Source of the DNA: Mycobacterium deserti
GTDB lineage: Bacteria; Actinomycetota; Actinomycetes; Mycobacteriales; Mycobacteriaceae
DNA length: 64,000 nt
Assembly: GCF_025345615.1 (NCBI RefSeq)
Contig: NZ_JAODWD010000007.1
Span: 62,001 to 126,000, forward strand
Direction of reading: 5' to 3'
Shown in pieces: positions 17,342 to 25,664 of this stretch (position 1 is the stretch's first letter; each line of letters starts with the position of its first letter). The position numbers were made by a program, and so were the translations under genes. The notes below the pieces were generated by a model. It worked only from the letters and a program-made list of their open reading frames with translations, was not told the origin of the DNA and ran no database searches.

Positions 17342-17788
17342 ATGACGATCCCGAAGGACCGCATGGCCGCGCCGGTTTCCAGCCCGTCCATCGTAGTGCT
17401 CGCGGTGGCGCGACAAGTCGAGAACGAACTGAACCAAGCGCTGACCGATCTCGGTCTGACTGTCACGAAGCTGGGTCTGTTAGGCCATATCGCCGGCATG
17501 CCCGGAGTGTCGTTCAGCGAACTCGCGCGTATGTCAGGCACCACAGTCCAGAGTGTCCATACGGCCGTGAAAGCTCTTGCTAGCGCAGGCTTAGTGCAGG
17601 ACCGAACTGCTAGGCCGGGGTCGTCTTCGACCATCGTTCTCACGCCGAGAGCACGTCGACTTCTACAAGCGGCACGCGATGTAGTGGCAGAGGTTGACGA
17701 TCGAGTGTTTGGGAAAGCCACTGATCCTCTCTTGCGGCAGATCGGCACCGCAATCCAGTCCGCAACGGCGGATGACGTCAATAAGTGA
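17342..17788 (+). CDS. MarR-family transcriptional regulator
   Basis: A 148-residue winged-helix regulator. The recognition region is SELARMSGTTVQSVHTAVKALASAGLV and the wing carries RPGSSSTIVLTPRARRL. MarR proteins are dimeric and usually respond to phenolic or oxidative signals. It lies between the DyP peroxidase (divergent) and the Tat-exported HD protein (co-directional), both of which have a like palindrome in front. Repression of this small set, and of its own gene, is inferred. Confidence 0.88.
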   Translation: MTIPKDRMAAPVSSPSIVVLAVARQVENELNQALTDLGLTVTKLGLLGHIAGMPGVSFSELARMSGTTVQSVHTAVKALASAGLVQDRTARPGSSSTIVLTPRARRLLQAARDVVAEVDDRVFGKATDPLLRQIGTAIQSATADDVNK

Positions 17789-17870
17789 GCAGCGTGCGCC
17801 CGTTGATCGACAGCTTCAGTTGTCAGGCATACACCGGGTCACTTGTCGCTTCCCCGGAGCAGCCGTTATC

Positions 17871-17887
17871 CTTCAGGTGTACTGAAG
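17871..17887. promoter_or_regulatory. Palindrome, probable MarR operator 2
   Basis: CTTCAG-GTGTA-CTGAAG, a perfect 6+5+6 inverted repeat of the same form as 17274-17290, located 42 bases before the HD-domain gene start at 17930. Confidence 0.7.
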
Positions 17888-17929
17888 CTAGACGGGGAAG
17901 TACCGGTTCAGATCGACAAGGAGAGTTGC

Positions 17930-18685
17930 ATGACGACGTCACGACGTGCCGCACTAGGCTTCGCACTTGCTGGCGTCGCTATGAGCGTGACGCAGATCAG
18001 CGGATCAGCGTCTGCCGCGCCGCCGCCATCACAGAACAACTCACTTGCGTTGCCCGATACACCTTTAACGAACACCGTTCTGGAGTTGATCGACCGGCAC
18101 CTTCAGCCGGCGGTTCGAAATCACAGTCTCCGAGGATTTCTGTTCGGCCGCGAGCGGGCGACGGCGAAGGGATTGCGCCCCAACGCGGACTATGACGAGG
18201 AGTTGATGTTCCTGATCTGCGCGTTGCACGACATCGGCCTCGCCGAGGTGGCCAACGGCGACCAAAGATTCGAAATGGACGGCGCCGACTACGCGGCCAA
18301 CTTCCTTGAAGCCAACGGCGTCACCGATGCCAGGGTGGATGCCCTGTGGGATGCTATTGCTGCCCACACTTCTGGACTGAGCCAGTCCCCCGTCTACCGG
18401 CGCCGCCGGTCACCGGAGATTTGGACGGCGGTGGACGGCATCGCTCTCGACCTGAGTGGCAGTGCCGCAGACTTCCCGGCCGGGTTTGCTGATCTTGTCC
18501 ATGCCGCGTACCCACGTCTCGGTGGCGCACCTGCGCTATTTGACGTCATCAAGTCAGTCGCGATGGCGAACCCGATGAAGGCGCCACCCGGCACACTGCC
18601 CGGCGAACTGGTGCGTGCACGCCACCCCGAACTGTCGCTCCCGACGATCGAGCACTACATTTCCGCCAACGGATGGGGCGAGTAG
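17930..18685 (+). CDS. Tat-signal HD-domain metal hydrolase (cyanamide-hydratase-like)
   Basis: A 251-residue protein from ATG 17930 (ribosome site GGAGAG). The first 35 residues form a twin-arginine-type signal (SRRAALGF, hydrophobic core, ASAAP), so it should be exported. The body has an HD signature, LICALHDIGLAE, preceded by NHSLRGFLFG and followed by FEMDGADYAANFL and a further His in IAAHTS. These fit the HD family related to cyanamide hydratase and phosphohydrolases. It is paralogous to the N-terminal domain of the protein at 18878-19921. Export of such an enzyme is unusual. Confidence 0.8.
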   Translation: MTTSRRAALGFALAGVAMSVTQISGSASAAPPPSQNNSLALPDTPLTNTVLELIDRHLQPAVRNHSLRGFLFGRERATAKGLRPNADYDEELMFLICALHDIGLAEVANGDQRFEMDGADYAANFLEANGVTDARVDALWDAIAAHTSGLSQSPVYRRRRSPEIWTAVDGIALDLSGSAADFPAGFADLVHAAYPRLGGAPALFDVIKSVAMANPMKAPPGTLPGELVRARHPELSLPTIEHYISANGWGE

Positions 18686-18877
18686 CCCAGCCCGGTACGC
18701 GACCCACTTGCGTAGGGCTGGCTCGACAGAATGGTCGCGTCGTCGCCTTCGGATCCAGCGCAGTTGCCCACAAAATGCCTTGCCATCGGCGCTGAATGAG
18801 CAGGTCTTAGCGACCACCGCCGGGCAGCTCAGCCGGTAAATCGTTTGAGCGCCCGGCGGTGTCGTGCGTGACACGGC

Positions 18878-19921
18878 TCAGTGGGAGAAGAACGGATCGT
18901 CGAGTACGTACAGCCAGCGGCCATCACTCTGTCGCCGCGCGATCTCAGTGGTCGTGGTGACAAGCGGTTCGCCGTCCGGACTGCCGACCACTGTCGCGTC
19001 GTTGGAAATCAGCGCCAGATCGCCGGCCACCCGAATGCGTCGCAGCTTCAGGTCGATCGCCGCGCCACTCTTCATCATCGAGTCCAAAGAGTCTGCGATG
19101 GCGTCTTTTCCGGTTATCGTGCCGGTAGGGCTGGGCGCATACAGCGCCGCTGGCTCGTACAGCGACCGCAATGTATCTAGATCCCGAGCTGTGAAAGCAG
19201 CCATGAACTGCTCCGCTAGTTGGTCGGGGCTTTGCGGGCCATTTCGTTCTGCCGCATCTGCATCCGGTTGATCGTCCCAACCCGCTGCTTCGATCAAATC
19301 GAACCAACTCACCGGGTCGGCACGGTAGAAAAGCTGGTGCCAATGCCCGGGAAGACTGAGCGGGCTGCCCTTAGCGGGATTGCGATGCACCTGTTCGGCG
19401 ACCGTCTGCGCCAGCGCATACCCGATGTTGTGGCGGGGCCAGCGGTCATGAACCCGTTCGGCGAATTGATCTGTCAACAACTCTCGGCCCAGTCCCAAGA
19501 TGTCGGCCCCGGTACCCATATGTGTGATCGCCTCCACCGGACCTAAACGAGCCGCGATGCCTTCGCTGCTGTGTAGCGCGATGGCGTTCCAGACAGTCCT
19601 TGCGCGTCGTTCGTCGACATCGTGATCGCGTAGGAACTTCAACGCCGCATCGGCGCCGTCGACCTCGAACCTCTGGTTTCCATTTGCGTGCTCGGTGGCG
19701 CCGAGGTCGTGCAGGATGCAGCTCAGATAAACAAGTTCGTCGTCGAAGTCTCTATCGGGACGCAGTCCTGTCGCTGCCGCGAGCTTGCGACCGAAAAGGT
19801 AGGCGCGCACACAGTGGTTATAGAGAAACGCCGGCGAGATGTCGGCGACGAATCTGTCTGCCGTAACCGCGATTTCAGACGTTGGGAATGTGAACTCAGA
19901 CCGATCCAAATTGGCTTTCAT
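18878..19921 (-). CDS. HD-domain hydrolase fused to a SnoaL/NTF2-like domain
   Basis: A 347-residue two-domain protein from ATG 19921 (AAAGGAT upstream). Residues about 1-215 are an HD hydrolase (YNHCVRAYLFG, CILHDLGATE, FEVDGADAALKFL, IALHSSEG), the cytosolic paralogue of the protein at 17930. Residues about 235-347 are a SnoaL/DUF4440-type NTF2 fold (FMAAFTARDLDTLRSLYEP, GTITGKDAIADSL). The fusion suggests a catalytic core with an added small-molecule pocket. Substrate unknown. About 190 bases separate its end from the other HD gene. Confidence 0.83.
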   Translation of the reverse strand: MKANLDRSEFTFPTSEIAVTADRFVADISPAFLYNHCVRAYLFGRKLAAATGLRPDRDFDDELVYLSCILHDLGATEHANGNQRFEVDGADAALKFLRDHDVDERRARTVWNAIALHSSEGIAARLGPVEAITHMGTGADILGLGRELLTDQFAERVHDRWPRHNIGYALAQTVAEQVHRNPAKGSPLSLPGHWHQLFYRADPVSWFDLIEAAGWDDQPDADAAERNGPQSPDQLAEQFMAAFTARDLDTLRSLYEPAALYAPSPTGTITGKDAIADSLDSMMKSGAAIDLKLRRIRVAGDLALISNDATVVGSPDGEPLVTTTTEIARRQSDGRWLYVLDDPFFSH

Positions 19922-19956
19922 AGTGATCCTTTCATTGGAAGCACCCACAGTCTGTG

Positions 19957-19976
19957 GTGTTGAAGGCCTTCAGCAC
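19957..19976. promoter_or_regulatory. 20-bp palindrome between HD-SnoaL and GlxA/AraC genes
   Basis: GTGTTGAAGGCCTTCAGCAC is a near-perfect palindrome (one mismatched pair) centred between the divergent starts at 19921 and 20013. A binding site for the AraC-type regulator or another dimeric regulator is likely. Its GAAGG/CCTTC arms resemble the inner part of the MarR palindromes in inverted order. Confidence 0.55.
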
Positions 19977-20012
19977 AGTGGCCATAAAGCCAACTCTTGC
20001 TAAGATCTAGCC

Positions 20013-21071
20013 ATGTCGGTCGTCGTCGCTGTACTTGGTCTCGACAACGCGATCGGGTTCGAATTCATGATCCCGGGGCAGGTGTTCGGCATGGCTAACC
20101 TGTCTGACAGCACTGACCGCTGGGACTCAAGCACGGCACTAGATGCGCCGGTTCGCGGGGAAACTGCTGTGCCACAACGCTACGAGGTGCGGCTGTGCTC
20201 GCGCCGACAATCCTTCACGACCGGTGGCCGCTGGGGAGAGACAAAGATTCGCACGCCGTTTGGGCTGCAGGCTGCTACTGACGCCGACATCGTTGTCATC
20301 CCGGGGACGGAGAGCTTTCTCGACACACCTCACCCGGAAGTCTCAGAAGTACTCAGAGAAGCTGTGGGCCGGGGGGCCCGCGTCGCGGCGGTATGCGTGG
20401 GAGCTTTCACGGTAGCCGCCGCCGGTCTGCTCGACGGACGGCGGGCGACTACGCATTGGCTGTGGGCATCCGAGCTCGCACGCCGTCACCCGTCAATCGA
20501 TGTCGATTCCAGCGTTCTATTCGTCGACGACGGAAACACCCTCACTTCTGCCGGGATGGCTTCAGGTATCGACCTCTGCCTGCACTTGATTCGGTCCGAT
20601 GCGGGCGCAGAACTGGCCGCCCGAACCGCGCGCCGGTTGGTCGTTCCCGCCTGGCGAAACGGCGGCCAATCTCAATACGTCGAGCACCTTGATCCAGTGG
20701 ACACTTCGAACACCCTGCAATCAACCATCGAATGGATGGAAGCCAATTTGTCGTCTCCGCTCAACTTGAAGGCCATCGCCGAACAGGCGTCTATGAGCGT
20801 GCGAAGTCTCAACCGTCAGTTCCGAATTCACGTCGGCACGACGCCCCACCAGCTTCTGTTGCAGATGCGAGTCGATCGCGCACGCCGGCTCCTGGAATCG
20901 ACACGGCTTCCACTTGATCGGGTAGCCGAAGAGTCCGGCTTCGGATCGCAACCCTCCTTGCGCTACCATTTTTCCCGCGCCGTGGGCGCCGCACCACAGA
21001 ACTACCGATCTACTTATCTCGACCGCGTCGGACGGCACGGTCCGAGCGCAGCTCGCAGTCACCAGTCGTGA
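20013..21071 (+). CDS. GlxA-family transcriptional regulator (DJ-1 domain plus AraC HTH)
   Basis: A 352-residue regulator. Residues about 1-190 form a DJ-1/PfpI-like ligand domain with the Cys in AAVCVGAFTVAAAGLLDGR and THWLWASELARR. The C-terminal part has the two AraC helix-turn-helix units (LKAIAEQASMSVRSLNRQF and LDRVAEESGFGSQPSLRYHF). GlxA-type proteins control amine, choline or arginine use in other bacteria. It lies just before the end of the leftward catechol cluster, convergent with catC, and divergent from the HD-SnoaL gene. The latter is a likely target. Confidence 0.9.
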   Translation: MSVVVAVLGLDNAIGFEFMIPGQVFGMANLSDSTDRWDSSTALDAPVRGETAVPQRYEVRLCSRRQSFTTGGRWGETKIRTPFGLQAATDADIVVIPGTESFLDTPHPEVSEVLREAVGRGARVAAVCVGAFTVAAAGLLDGRRATTHWLWASELARRHPSIDVDSSVLFVDDGNTLTSAGMASGIDLCLHLIRSDAGAELAARTARRLVVPAWRNGGQSQYVEHLDPVDTSNTLQSTIEWMEANLSSPLNLKAIAEQASMSVRSLNRQFRIHVGTTPHQLLLQMRVDRARRLLESTRLPLDRVAEESGFGSQPSLRYHFSRAVGAAPQNYRSTYLDRVGRHGPSAARSHQS

Positions 21072-21114
21072 AAGCCGTGGTGCCTTCCATTCCGCCAGAG
21101 AACATTCGGTGTGA

Positions 21115-21396
21115 TTAGGCGTTGACGTCGGATGGATGAGTTGCAAGCGGTACCACGGTGAGCTCCATGTATGGATACAAGGGTAGGGCGGAGAGTAGTT
21201 GGTGCAATTCGTCGTTCGAGTCGACGTCGAAGACCGAGAAGTTGGCGTACTCTCCCACGATCCGCCAGATGTGCGGCCACTTCCCCGCGCGCTGCAACTG
21301 CTGCGCATATTGCTTCTCTTGCATGACGATGTCGGTTCGAGTCTTTTCATCAAGACCCGGTGGTAACCGGACATCCATGCGCACGTGATAAAGCAT
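21115..21396 (-). CDS. catC: Muconolactone delta-isomerase
   Basis: A 93-residue ferredoxin-like-fold protein of the usual length for CatC. It starts MLYHVRMDVRLP and carries the family blocks EKQYAQQLQRAGKWPHIWRIVGEYANFSVFDV, ending with PLYPYMELTVVPLATHPS. It isomerises muconolactone to 3-oxoadipate enol-lactone in the catechol branch of the beta-ketoadipate pathway. Its ATG lies 3 bases after the catA stop, so it is the last gene of the leftward operon. Confidence 0.95.
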   Translation of the reverse strand: MLYHVRMDVRLPPGLDEKTRTDIVMQEKQYAQQLQRAGKWPHIWRIVGEYANFSVFDVDSNDELHQLLSALPLYPYMELTVVPLATHPSDVNA

Positions 21397-21399
21397 CGG

Positions 21400-22269
21400 T
21401 CAATCGTCTATCGCGTCGAGGGTGAAGTCGTACACCACTTTCTGACTCCCGTCAGGTTGGACTGTCGGGTTCAGCATCAGCTCCGGTTTCACCGCCGACG
21501 CGATGTCGTCGTTGAGGTGTGGATCACCCGGGAAGTACAACTGAGCGGTAAGCACCTCGTGCCGGGGAGCGGATACCTTGACATGGAGGTGCGCCGGACG
21601 CCAGGCGTGCCAACCCGCGGCCGAGATGAGTTTTCCGCATGAGCCGTCAGTCGGAATCTGATATGGCGCTGGATGAATCGTGGTGATGGCGAATTCGCCG
21701 TCTGAGCCGATCGAGAAACTGCCGCGAAGATTCCACTCCGGAATGCCTGGTGCGAACTGAGAGTAATAGCCGTCCGAATCGGCTTGCCAGAGTTCTAGCT
21801 TGCCGGCCAATGGGCGGCCGTCGGTGGATCGAAGAGCCCCCTCCCATACCAGGGGTTCACCCCGCTCGCCATCGCGCATCGGAAGCGTGGCACGGGCAGC
21901 CAGCTCGGGGGCACCGGGAACATAGTATGGGCCTTCGATGGAGCCCTTACTGCCGTGCCGGTGTCTAGTAGCGACCTCCTCCACCACATGCTCCAACCAA
22001 ACGTCAAGAAACAACGGCCATTCGCCGTCCTGGCCGACTTGGATCAGCCATGCCTTCAACACGTTGTACTCGGCGTAGCTGACATCATGTTTACGAATCG
22101 TCGCGCGGACGGAATCGAGGACTTCGCAAGCGAGCAAGTTGACTCGCTGCTTGGCCGTGTTCTGAACGGTGGTGAACGGAGATTTGTCGGTGCGAAACCG
22201 CTCCGTCGCCGAGGCGCCGGAACCCGCAGCGGTCGCCTGACCGGGAATGGCTACGTCAGATCTAGTCAT
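21400..22269 (-). CDS. catA: Catechol 1,2-dioxygenase
   Basis: A 289-residue intradiol dioxygenase from ATG 22269 (GAGGAGAG upstream). The non-haem Fe(III) ligands are visible: a Tyr in GPYYVPGAP, a Tyr in YYSQFAPGIPEWN, and two His in PAHLHVKV. The N-terminal helical dimerisation region (EVLDSVRATIRKHDVSYAEYNVLKAWLI) is also present. It opens catechol to cis,cis-muconate. It sits 32 bases after catB and 3 bases before catC. Confidence 0.95.
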   Translation of the reverse strand: MTRSDVAIPGQATAAGSGASATERFRTDKSPFTTVQNTAKQRVNLLACEVLDSVRATIRKHDVSYAEYNVLKAWLIQVGQDGEWPLFLDVWLEHVVEEVATRHRHGSKGSIEGPYYVPGAPELAARATLPMRDGERGEPLVWEGALRSTDGRPLAGKLELWQADSDGYYSQFAPGIPEWNLRGSFSIGSDGEFAITTIHPAPYQIPTDGSCGKLISAAGWHAWRPAHLHVKVSAPRHEVLTAQLYFPGDPHLNDDIASAVKPELMLNPTVQPDGSQKVVYDFTLDAIDD

Positions 22270-22301
22270 GTTCGCTCTCCTCGTTGGTGTCGCTGGCACT
22301 G

Positions 22302-23405
22302 TTAACAATCGATGCGGTACCGGTTGAGCTTCTCGGGGTCGATCTCCACGCCGATCCCTGGTCCTGAGGGCACCGGGAGCACCCCGTCTCGAATCTGCAG
22401 CGGCTCCATTAACAGGTCATCGCTCATGTCGAGGAAGTTCGACAACTCGCCGGCGCGCCGTGATGTCAACTGGTAGGCAGAGCCGAAACTGACCGTGCAG
22501 GCGGTCCCCAGCTGACCGTCGATCTGATTGCCCATAACCATTTCCACACCGAGGCCCTCAGCCAAGTGATGTACGCGCTGGGAGCGGGTGAAGCCGGTGC
22601 GCGCAGTTTTGACGCTCACCGCTGTGGCCGTTCCACTGAGCATGTGGCGCGTGATATCCGCCGGAGTGGGAACCGACTCGTCAGCAACGAATGGGATGTC
22701 GAGCTTGCTGACCAGCCACCGCCGGCCAAGCACGTCGTCAGCCGGGCACAACTCTTCGGCGAACACCAGACCGAGATCTGCCATCTCTTTCATGGCTCGC
22801 AAGGACTCCGATGCGGTCCAACCGCGATTTCCGTCGACGTAAAGCTCAACGGACTCGCCGAAATGCTGTCTAAGCGCCCGCACGCTGGCGGTGTCGATCG
22901 ACATCGGACGGCGGCCGATTTTGACCTTGAAGACTTCGATGCCGTACAACTCGCGCATCTGCTCTGCCTCGGCCACGACTTCGGCGGGCTCGGCGAAACC
23001 CAGCATGTGGCTGACTCGCATCTGATCGGTGTAACCGCCTAGCAGCTCGCTGACCGAACGACCTAACGACCGGCCCAACGCGTCCCAGATCGCCATATCC
23101 AGCGCCGACTTCGCGGCGGGATTGCCGACGGTGCCGGCGAGTCGCGCATGAACGACTTCACGCTGCAACAACGTCAGCCCAATGATTTGGGGCGCGAAAA
23201 TCTGTCGAATGACTTCGACAATCCCGGCTTGTGTCTCGCCGTAGGTGAACGGCCGAGGCGGTGCTTCAGCCACCCCCACTGCTCCGTCGGAGGTGCGCAC
23301 CCGCACCAGCACATGGTCGGCAGCGTGAACTTCGCCGGAGGCGAACCTGAGCGGCTTGCGGTAGGGAATTGTGAAAGGGATGGCCTCGATCTGGGTTATC
23401 TCCAT
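22302..23405 (-). CDS. catB: Muconate cycloisomerase
   Basis: A 367-residue enolase-superfamily enzyme from ATG 23405. The catalytic Lys is in VFKVKIGRR, metal ligands are Asp in YVDGNRGW, Glu in FAEELCPADD and Asp/Glu in VADESVPTP, and a second Lys in AVSVKTARTG. It lactonises cis,cis-muconate to muconolactone. The start codon shares one base with the pcaJ stop (TAATG), so translation is coupled. The N-terminal capping domain begins MEITQIEAIPFTIP. Confidence 0.93.
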   Translation of the reverse strand: MEITQIEAIPFTIPYRKPLRFASGEVHAADHVLVRVRTSDGAVGVAEAPPRPFTYGETQAGIVEVIRQIFAPQIIGLTLLQREVVHARLAGTVGNPAAKSALDMAIWDALGRSLGRSVSELLGGYTDQMRVSHMLGFAEPAEVVAEAEQMRELYGIEVFKVKIGRRPMSIDTASVRALRQHFGESVELYVDGNRGWTASESLRAMKEMADLGLVFAEELCPADDVLGRRWLVSKLDIPFVADESVPTPADITRHMLSGTATAVSVKTARTGFTRSQRVHHLAEGLGVEMVMGNQIDGQLGTACTVSFGSAYQLTSRRAGELSNFLDMSDDLLMEPLQIRDGVLPVPSGPGIGVEIDPEKLNRYRIDC

Positions 23406-24067
23406 TAACAACGTCCGCCTACGGCGCACGCCTGCGCCAGGTGCTCTAGTCGAGCGCCAGTCTTGGCCGCCACCTCCTCACAGCCGACACCGGGCGCCAG
23501 TTCGACTAGGCGGAATACATCGCCGCCGACGTCGAAGACACCGAGATTGGTGATCACCCGGTCCACCACAGCGCGTCCGGTGAGGGGTAAGTCGCACGTG
23601 CACAACAGCTTCGGTTGAGCAGCCTTCGTGATGTGATCCATGACAACAACTACACGGTCGGCGCCGTTGACCAAGTCCATGGCGCCGCCCATGCCCTTGA
23701 CCATTGCGCCGGGAACCATCCAATTGGCGAGGTCACCGTTCACCGCCACCTGCATGCCACCGAGGACCGCGACATCGACGTGGCCGCCGCGGATCATCGC
23801 GAAGCTTGTGGCGGAGTCAAAATAGGACGCACCCGCTACCACTGACACAGTCTGCTTTCCGGCATTGATCAAGTCCGGATCAACTTCGTGCTCATCGGGG
23901 TACGGGCCGACGCCCAGAATGCCGTTTTCGGCGTGCAAGGTCACGGTCAAACCTGGCGGCAGAAAGTCCGGGATCATAGTCGGCAATCCGATTCCGAGGT
24001 TGACATAGTCGCCGTCACAAAGCTCTTGGGCAGCCCTTGCCGCCATCTGCTCATGGGTCCAGCCCAT
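23405..24067 (-). CDS. pcaJ: 3-oxoadipate CoA-transferase, beta subunit
   Basis: A 220-residue CoA-transferase family I B subunit. The catalytic Glu is in LHAENGILGVG, preceded by YVNLGIGLPTMIPDFL. It transfers CoA from succinyl-CoA to 3-oxoadipate together with the A subunit. ATG 24067 is used, overlapping the A-subunit gene by 17 bases; an in-frame ATG at 24103 is less likely. It is directly coupled to catB. Confidence 0.92.
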   Translation of the reverse strand: MGWTHEQMAARAAQELCDGDYVNLGIGLPTMIPDFLPPGLTVTLHAENGILGVGPYPDEHEVDPDLINAGKQTVSVVAGASYFDSATSFAMIRGGHVDVAVLGGMQVAVNGDLANWMVPGAMVKGMGGAMDLVNGADRVVVVMDHITKAAQPKLLCTCDLPLTGRAVVDRVITNLGVFDVGGDVFRLVELAPGVGCEEVAAKTGARLEHLAQACAVGGRC

Positions 24068-24869
24068 CACCGCTCCCCTGGCGTTGAAAATCCACTCGAT
24101 CAATCGTTTTGGGCCGCGTCATGCGTTTTTCTATAAGTTTGCGGTTTGCCTGTTGTGGAGTCAGCGCGACGACTCGCTGGACGAAAATGCCCGGCAGGTG
24201 GACATCGTCGGGACCCAAGGCCCCGACTTCGACAATGCGCTCGGCCTCGACCACGGTCACACGACCTGCCATGGCAGCCAGCGGATTGAAGTTGCGTGCC
24301 GCTGCGTGGAAACGGCAGTTTCCTGCTGCATCGGCGACGGCCGCACGCACGAGCGCAAAGTCGGCGCGGATAGCCTCCTCGAGCACCATGTCCTTGCCGA
24401 GGAATCGGCGGACCTCCTTCGGAGGCGACGACACCGCGACGCCGCCGTCAGTGGTGTAGCGCCAAGGCAGTCCGCCATCGGCGACGAGAGTCCCGATACC
24501 AGTGGGCGTATAGAAAGCCCCGATTCCGCTGCCCCCTGCCCGCATCCGTTCGGCCAGCGTGCCTTGCGGGGTGAGCTCCACTGTCAGTTCACCGGCGAGG
24601 TACTGGCGAGCGAACTCCTTGTTGTCGCCGACGTACGAGGCGATGACGCGACTGACTCGGTGCTGTTCCAACAGCAGGCCTAACCCTGCTCCATCTACCC
24701 CGCAGTTGTTGGACACGATGGTGAGGTCACCCGCGCCCTGCTCGAGGACTGCTTCGATCAGATACCACGGTATTCCGGCCAGGCCGAATCCTCCGACTGC
24801 CAGACAGGCACCGTCGAAAACATCGGCGACGGACTCCGCTGCCGACTCGATCAGTTTGGTCGCCGTCAC
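24051..24869 (-). CDS. pcaI: 3-oxoadipate CoA-transferase, alpha subunit
   Basis: A 272-residue family I CoA-transferase A subunit: GGFGLAGIPWYLIEAVLEQG near the N-terminus, IVSNNCGVDGAGLG, LTPQGTLAERMRAGGSGIGAFYTPTG. The C-terminal 20 residues are longer than usual and overlap the B-subunit gene. Its start overlaps the pcaD stop by four bases. With pcaJ it converts 3-oxoadipate to 3-oxoadipyl-CoA. No thiolase gene for the next step is found in the window. Confidence 0.92.
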   Translation of the reverse strand: MTATKLIESAAESVADVFDGACLAVGGFGLAGIPWYLIEAVLEQGAGDLTIVSNNCGVDGAGLGLLLEQHRVSRVIASYVGDNKEFARQYLAGELTVELTPQGTLAERMRAGGSGIGAFYTPTGIGTLVADGGLPWRYTTDGGVAVSSPPKEVRRFLGKDMVLEEAIRADFALVRAAVADAAGNCRFHAAARNFNPLAAMAGRVTVVEAERIVEVGALGPDDVHLPGIFVQRVVALTPQQANRKLIEKRMTRPKTIDRVDFQRQGSGDGLDP

Positions 24870-25636
24870 GCGTGCTCCAGGTGTGCGAGCACGGCCTCGT
24901 TGATGACTTGGGGACGCTGGACATTGGCCAGGTGAGCGACATCGGGGATGACGAGCAACTTGCCGTTCTGCACGCCGTCGGCGATCTCGGTGAGTCTGGC
25001 CGGCGGCGTGGCGGTGTCGTCAGCACCGGCGATGGCCAGAGTGGGCGCGGCGATCGATGCCAAGTCGCTGTGCAAGTCCAGGCCGGCGATCGCCTCGCAA
25101 CAGGCCGCATATCCCTCGGCCGACGTCGAGGCGACCATCGCCGCGTGCGATGAACGCAACCCTGGATGTCGAAACAGAAATTCGGAAGTGAACCAGCGCT
25201 CGACGACCACGGCCGCGACGGCGGCGCTTCCATGCGTCCGCACTGCTTGAGCGCGCTCGGTCCACGCGGCTGAGGGTTTCAGATCCGCGGCAGTGCATAA
25301 CACTGCGAGCCGATCCACGCGCTCGGGTTTGCGGGCCGCAACTCGCAGCGCGGTCATACCGCCCAGCGACAACCCGACCAGGTGAGCGCGCGTCACGCCG
25401 GCCTGATCGAGCAATGCGACTAGGTCATCGGCCAGATCATCGATCGTGTACGGGCCGAACGGAACCGGTGAGGCTCCGTGACCGCGGGTGTCATAGCGGA
25501 CCACCCTGAAATGCTTCTCGAGAGCTTCGAGCTGGGCATCCCACATTCGATGCGTCGTCCCGAGAGAGTTCGACAACACGATTACTGGGCCGTCGGGATT
25601 TCCCGTTATCACCGCATGCACGCTCACTGCAGGCAT
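24866..25636 (-). CDS. pcaD: 3-oxoadipate enol-lactonase
   Basis: A 256-residue alpha/beta hydrolase from ATG 25636. The oxyanion/strand region SNSLGTTHRMWD, nucleophile elbow VGLSLGGMTAL (Ser), acid Asp in GADDTATPP and a His in PDVAHLANVQRP make up the expected triad. It hydrolyses 3-oxoadipate enol-lactone to 3-oxoadipate, joining the CatC product to the CoA-transferase. It is 28 bases after the aldo/keto reductase gene and overlaps pcaI. Confidence 0.92.
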   Translation of the reverse strand: MPAVSVHAVITGNPDGPVIVLSNSLGTTHRMWDAQLEALEKHFRVVRYDTRGHGASPVPFGPYTIDDLADDLVALLDQAGVTRAHLVGLSLGGMTALRVAARKPERVDRLAVLCTAADLKPSAAWTERAQAVRTHGSAAVAAVVVERWFTSEFLFRHPGLRSSHAAMVASTSAEGYAACCEAIAGLDLHSDLASIAAPTLAIAGADDTATPPARLTEIADGVQNGKLLVIPDVAHLANVQRPQVINEAVLAHLEHA

Positions 25637-25664
25637 CGATGCACCCTGGGGCAGAGCATGGGGA

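Noticed and set aside
15149..21071. A dedicated isonitrile or cyanide-degrading operon
   Set aside because: DJ-1, HD and DyP proteins would suit such a role, but the genes lie in mixed orientation and family membership alone does not fix the substrate. Kept only as a hint.
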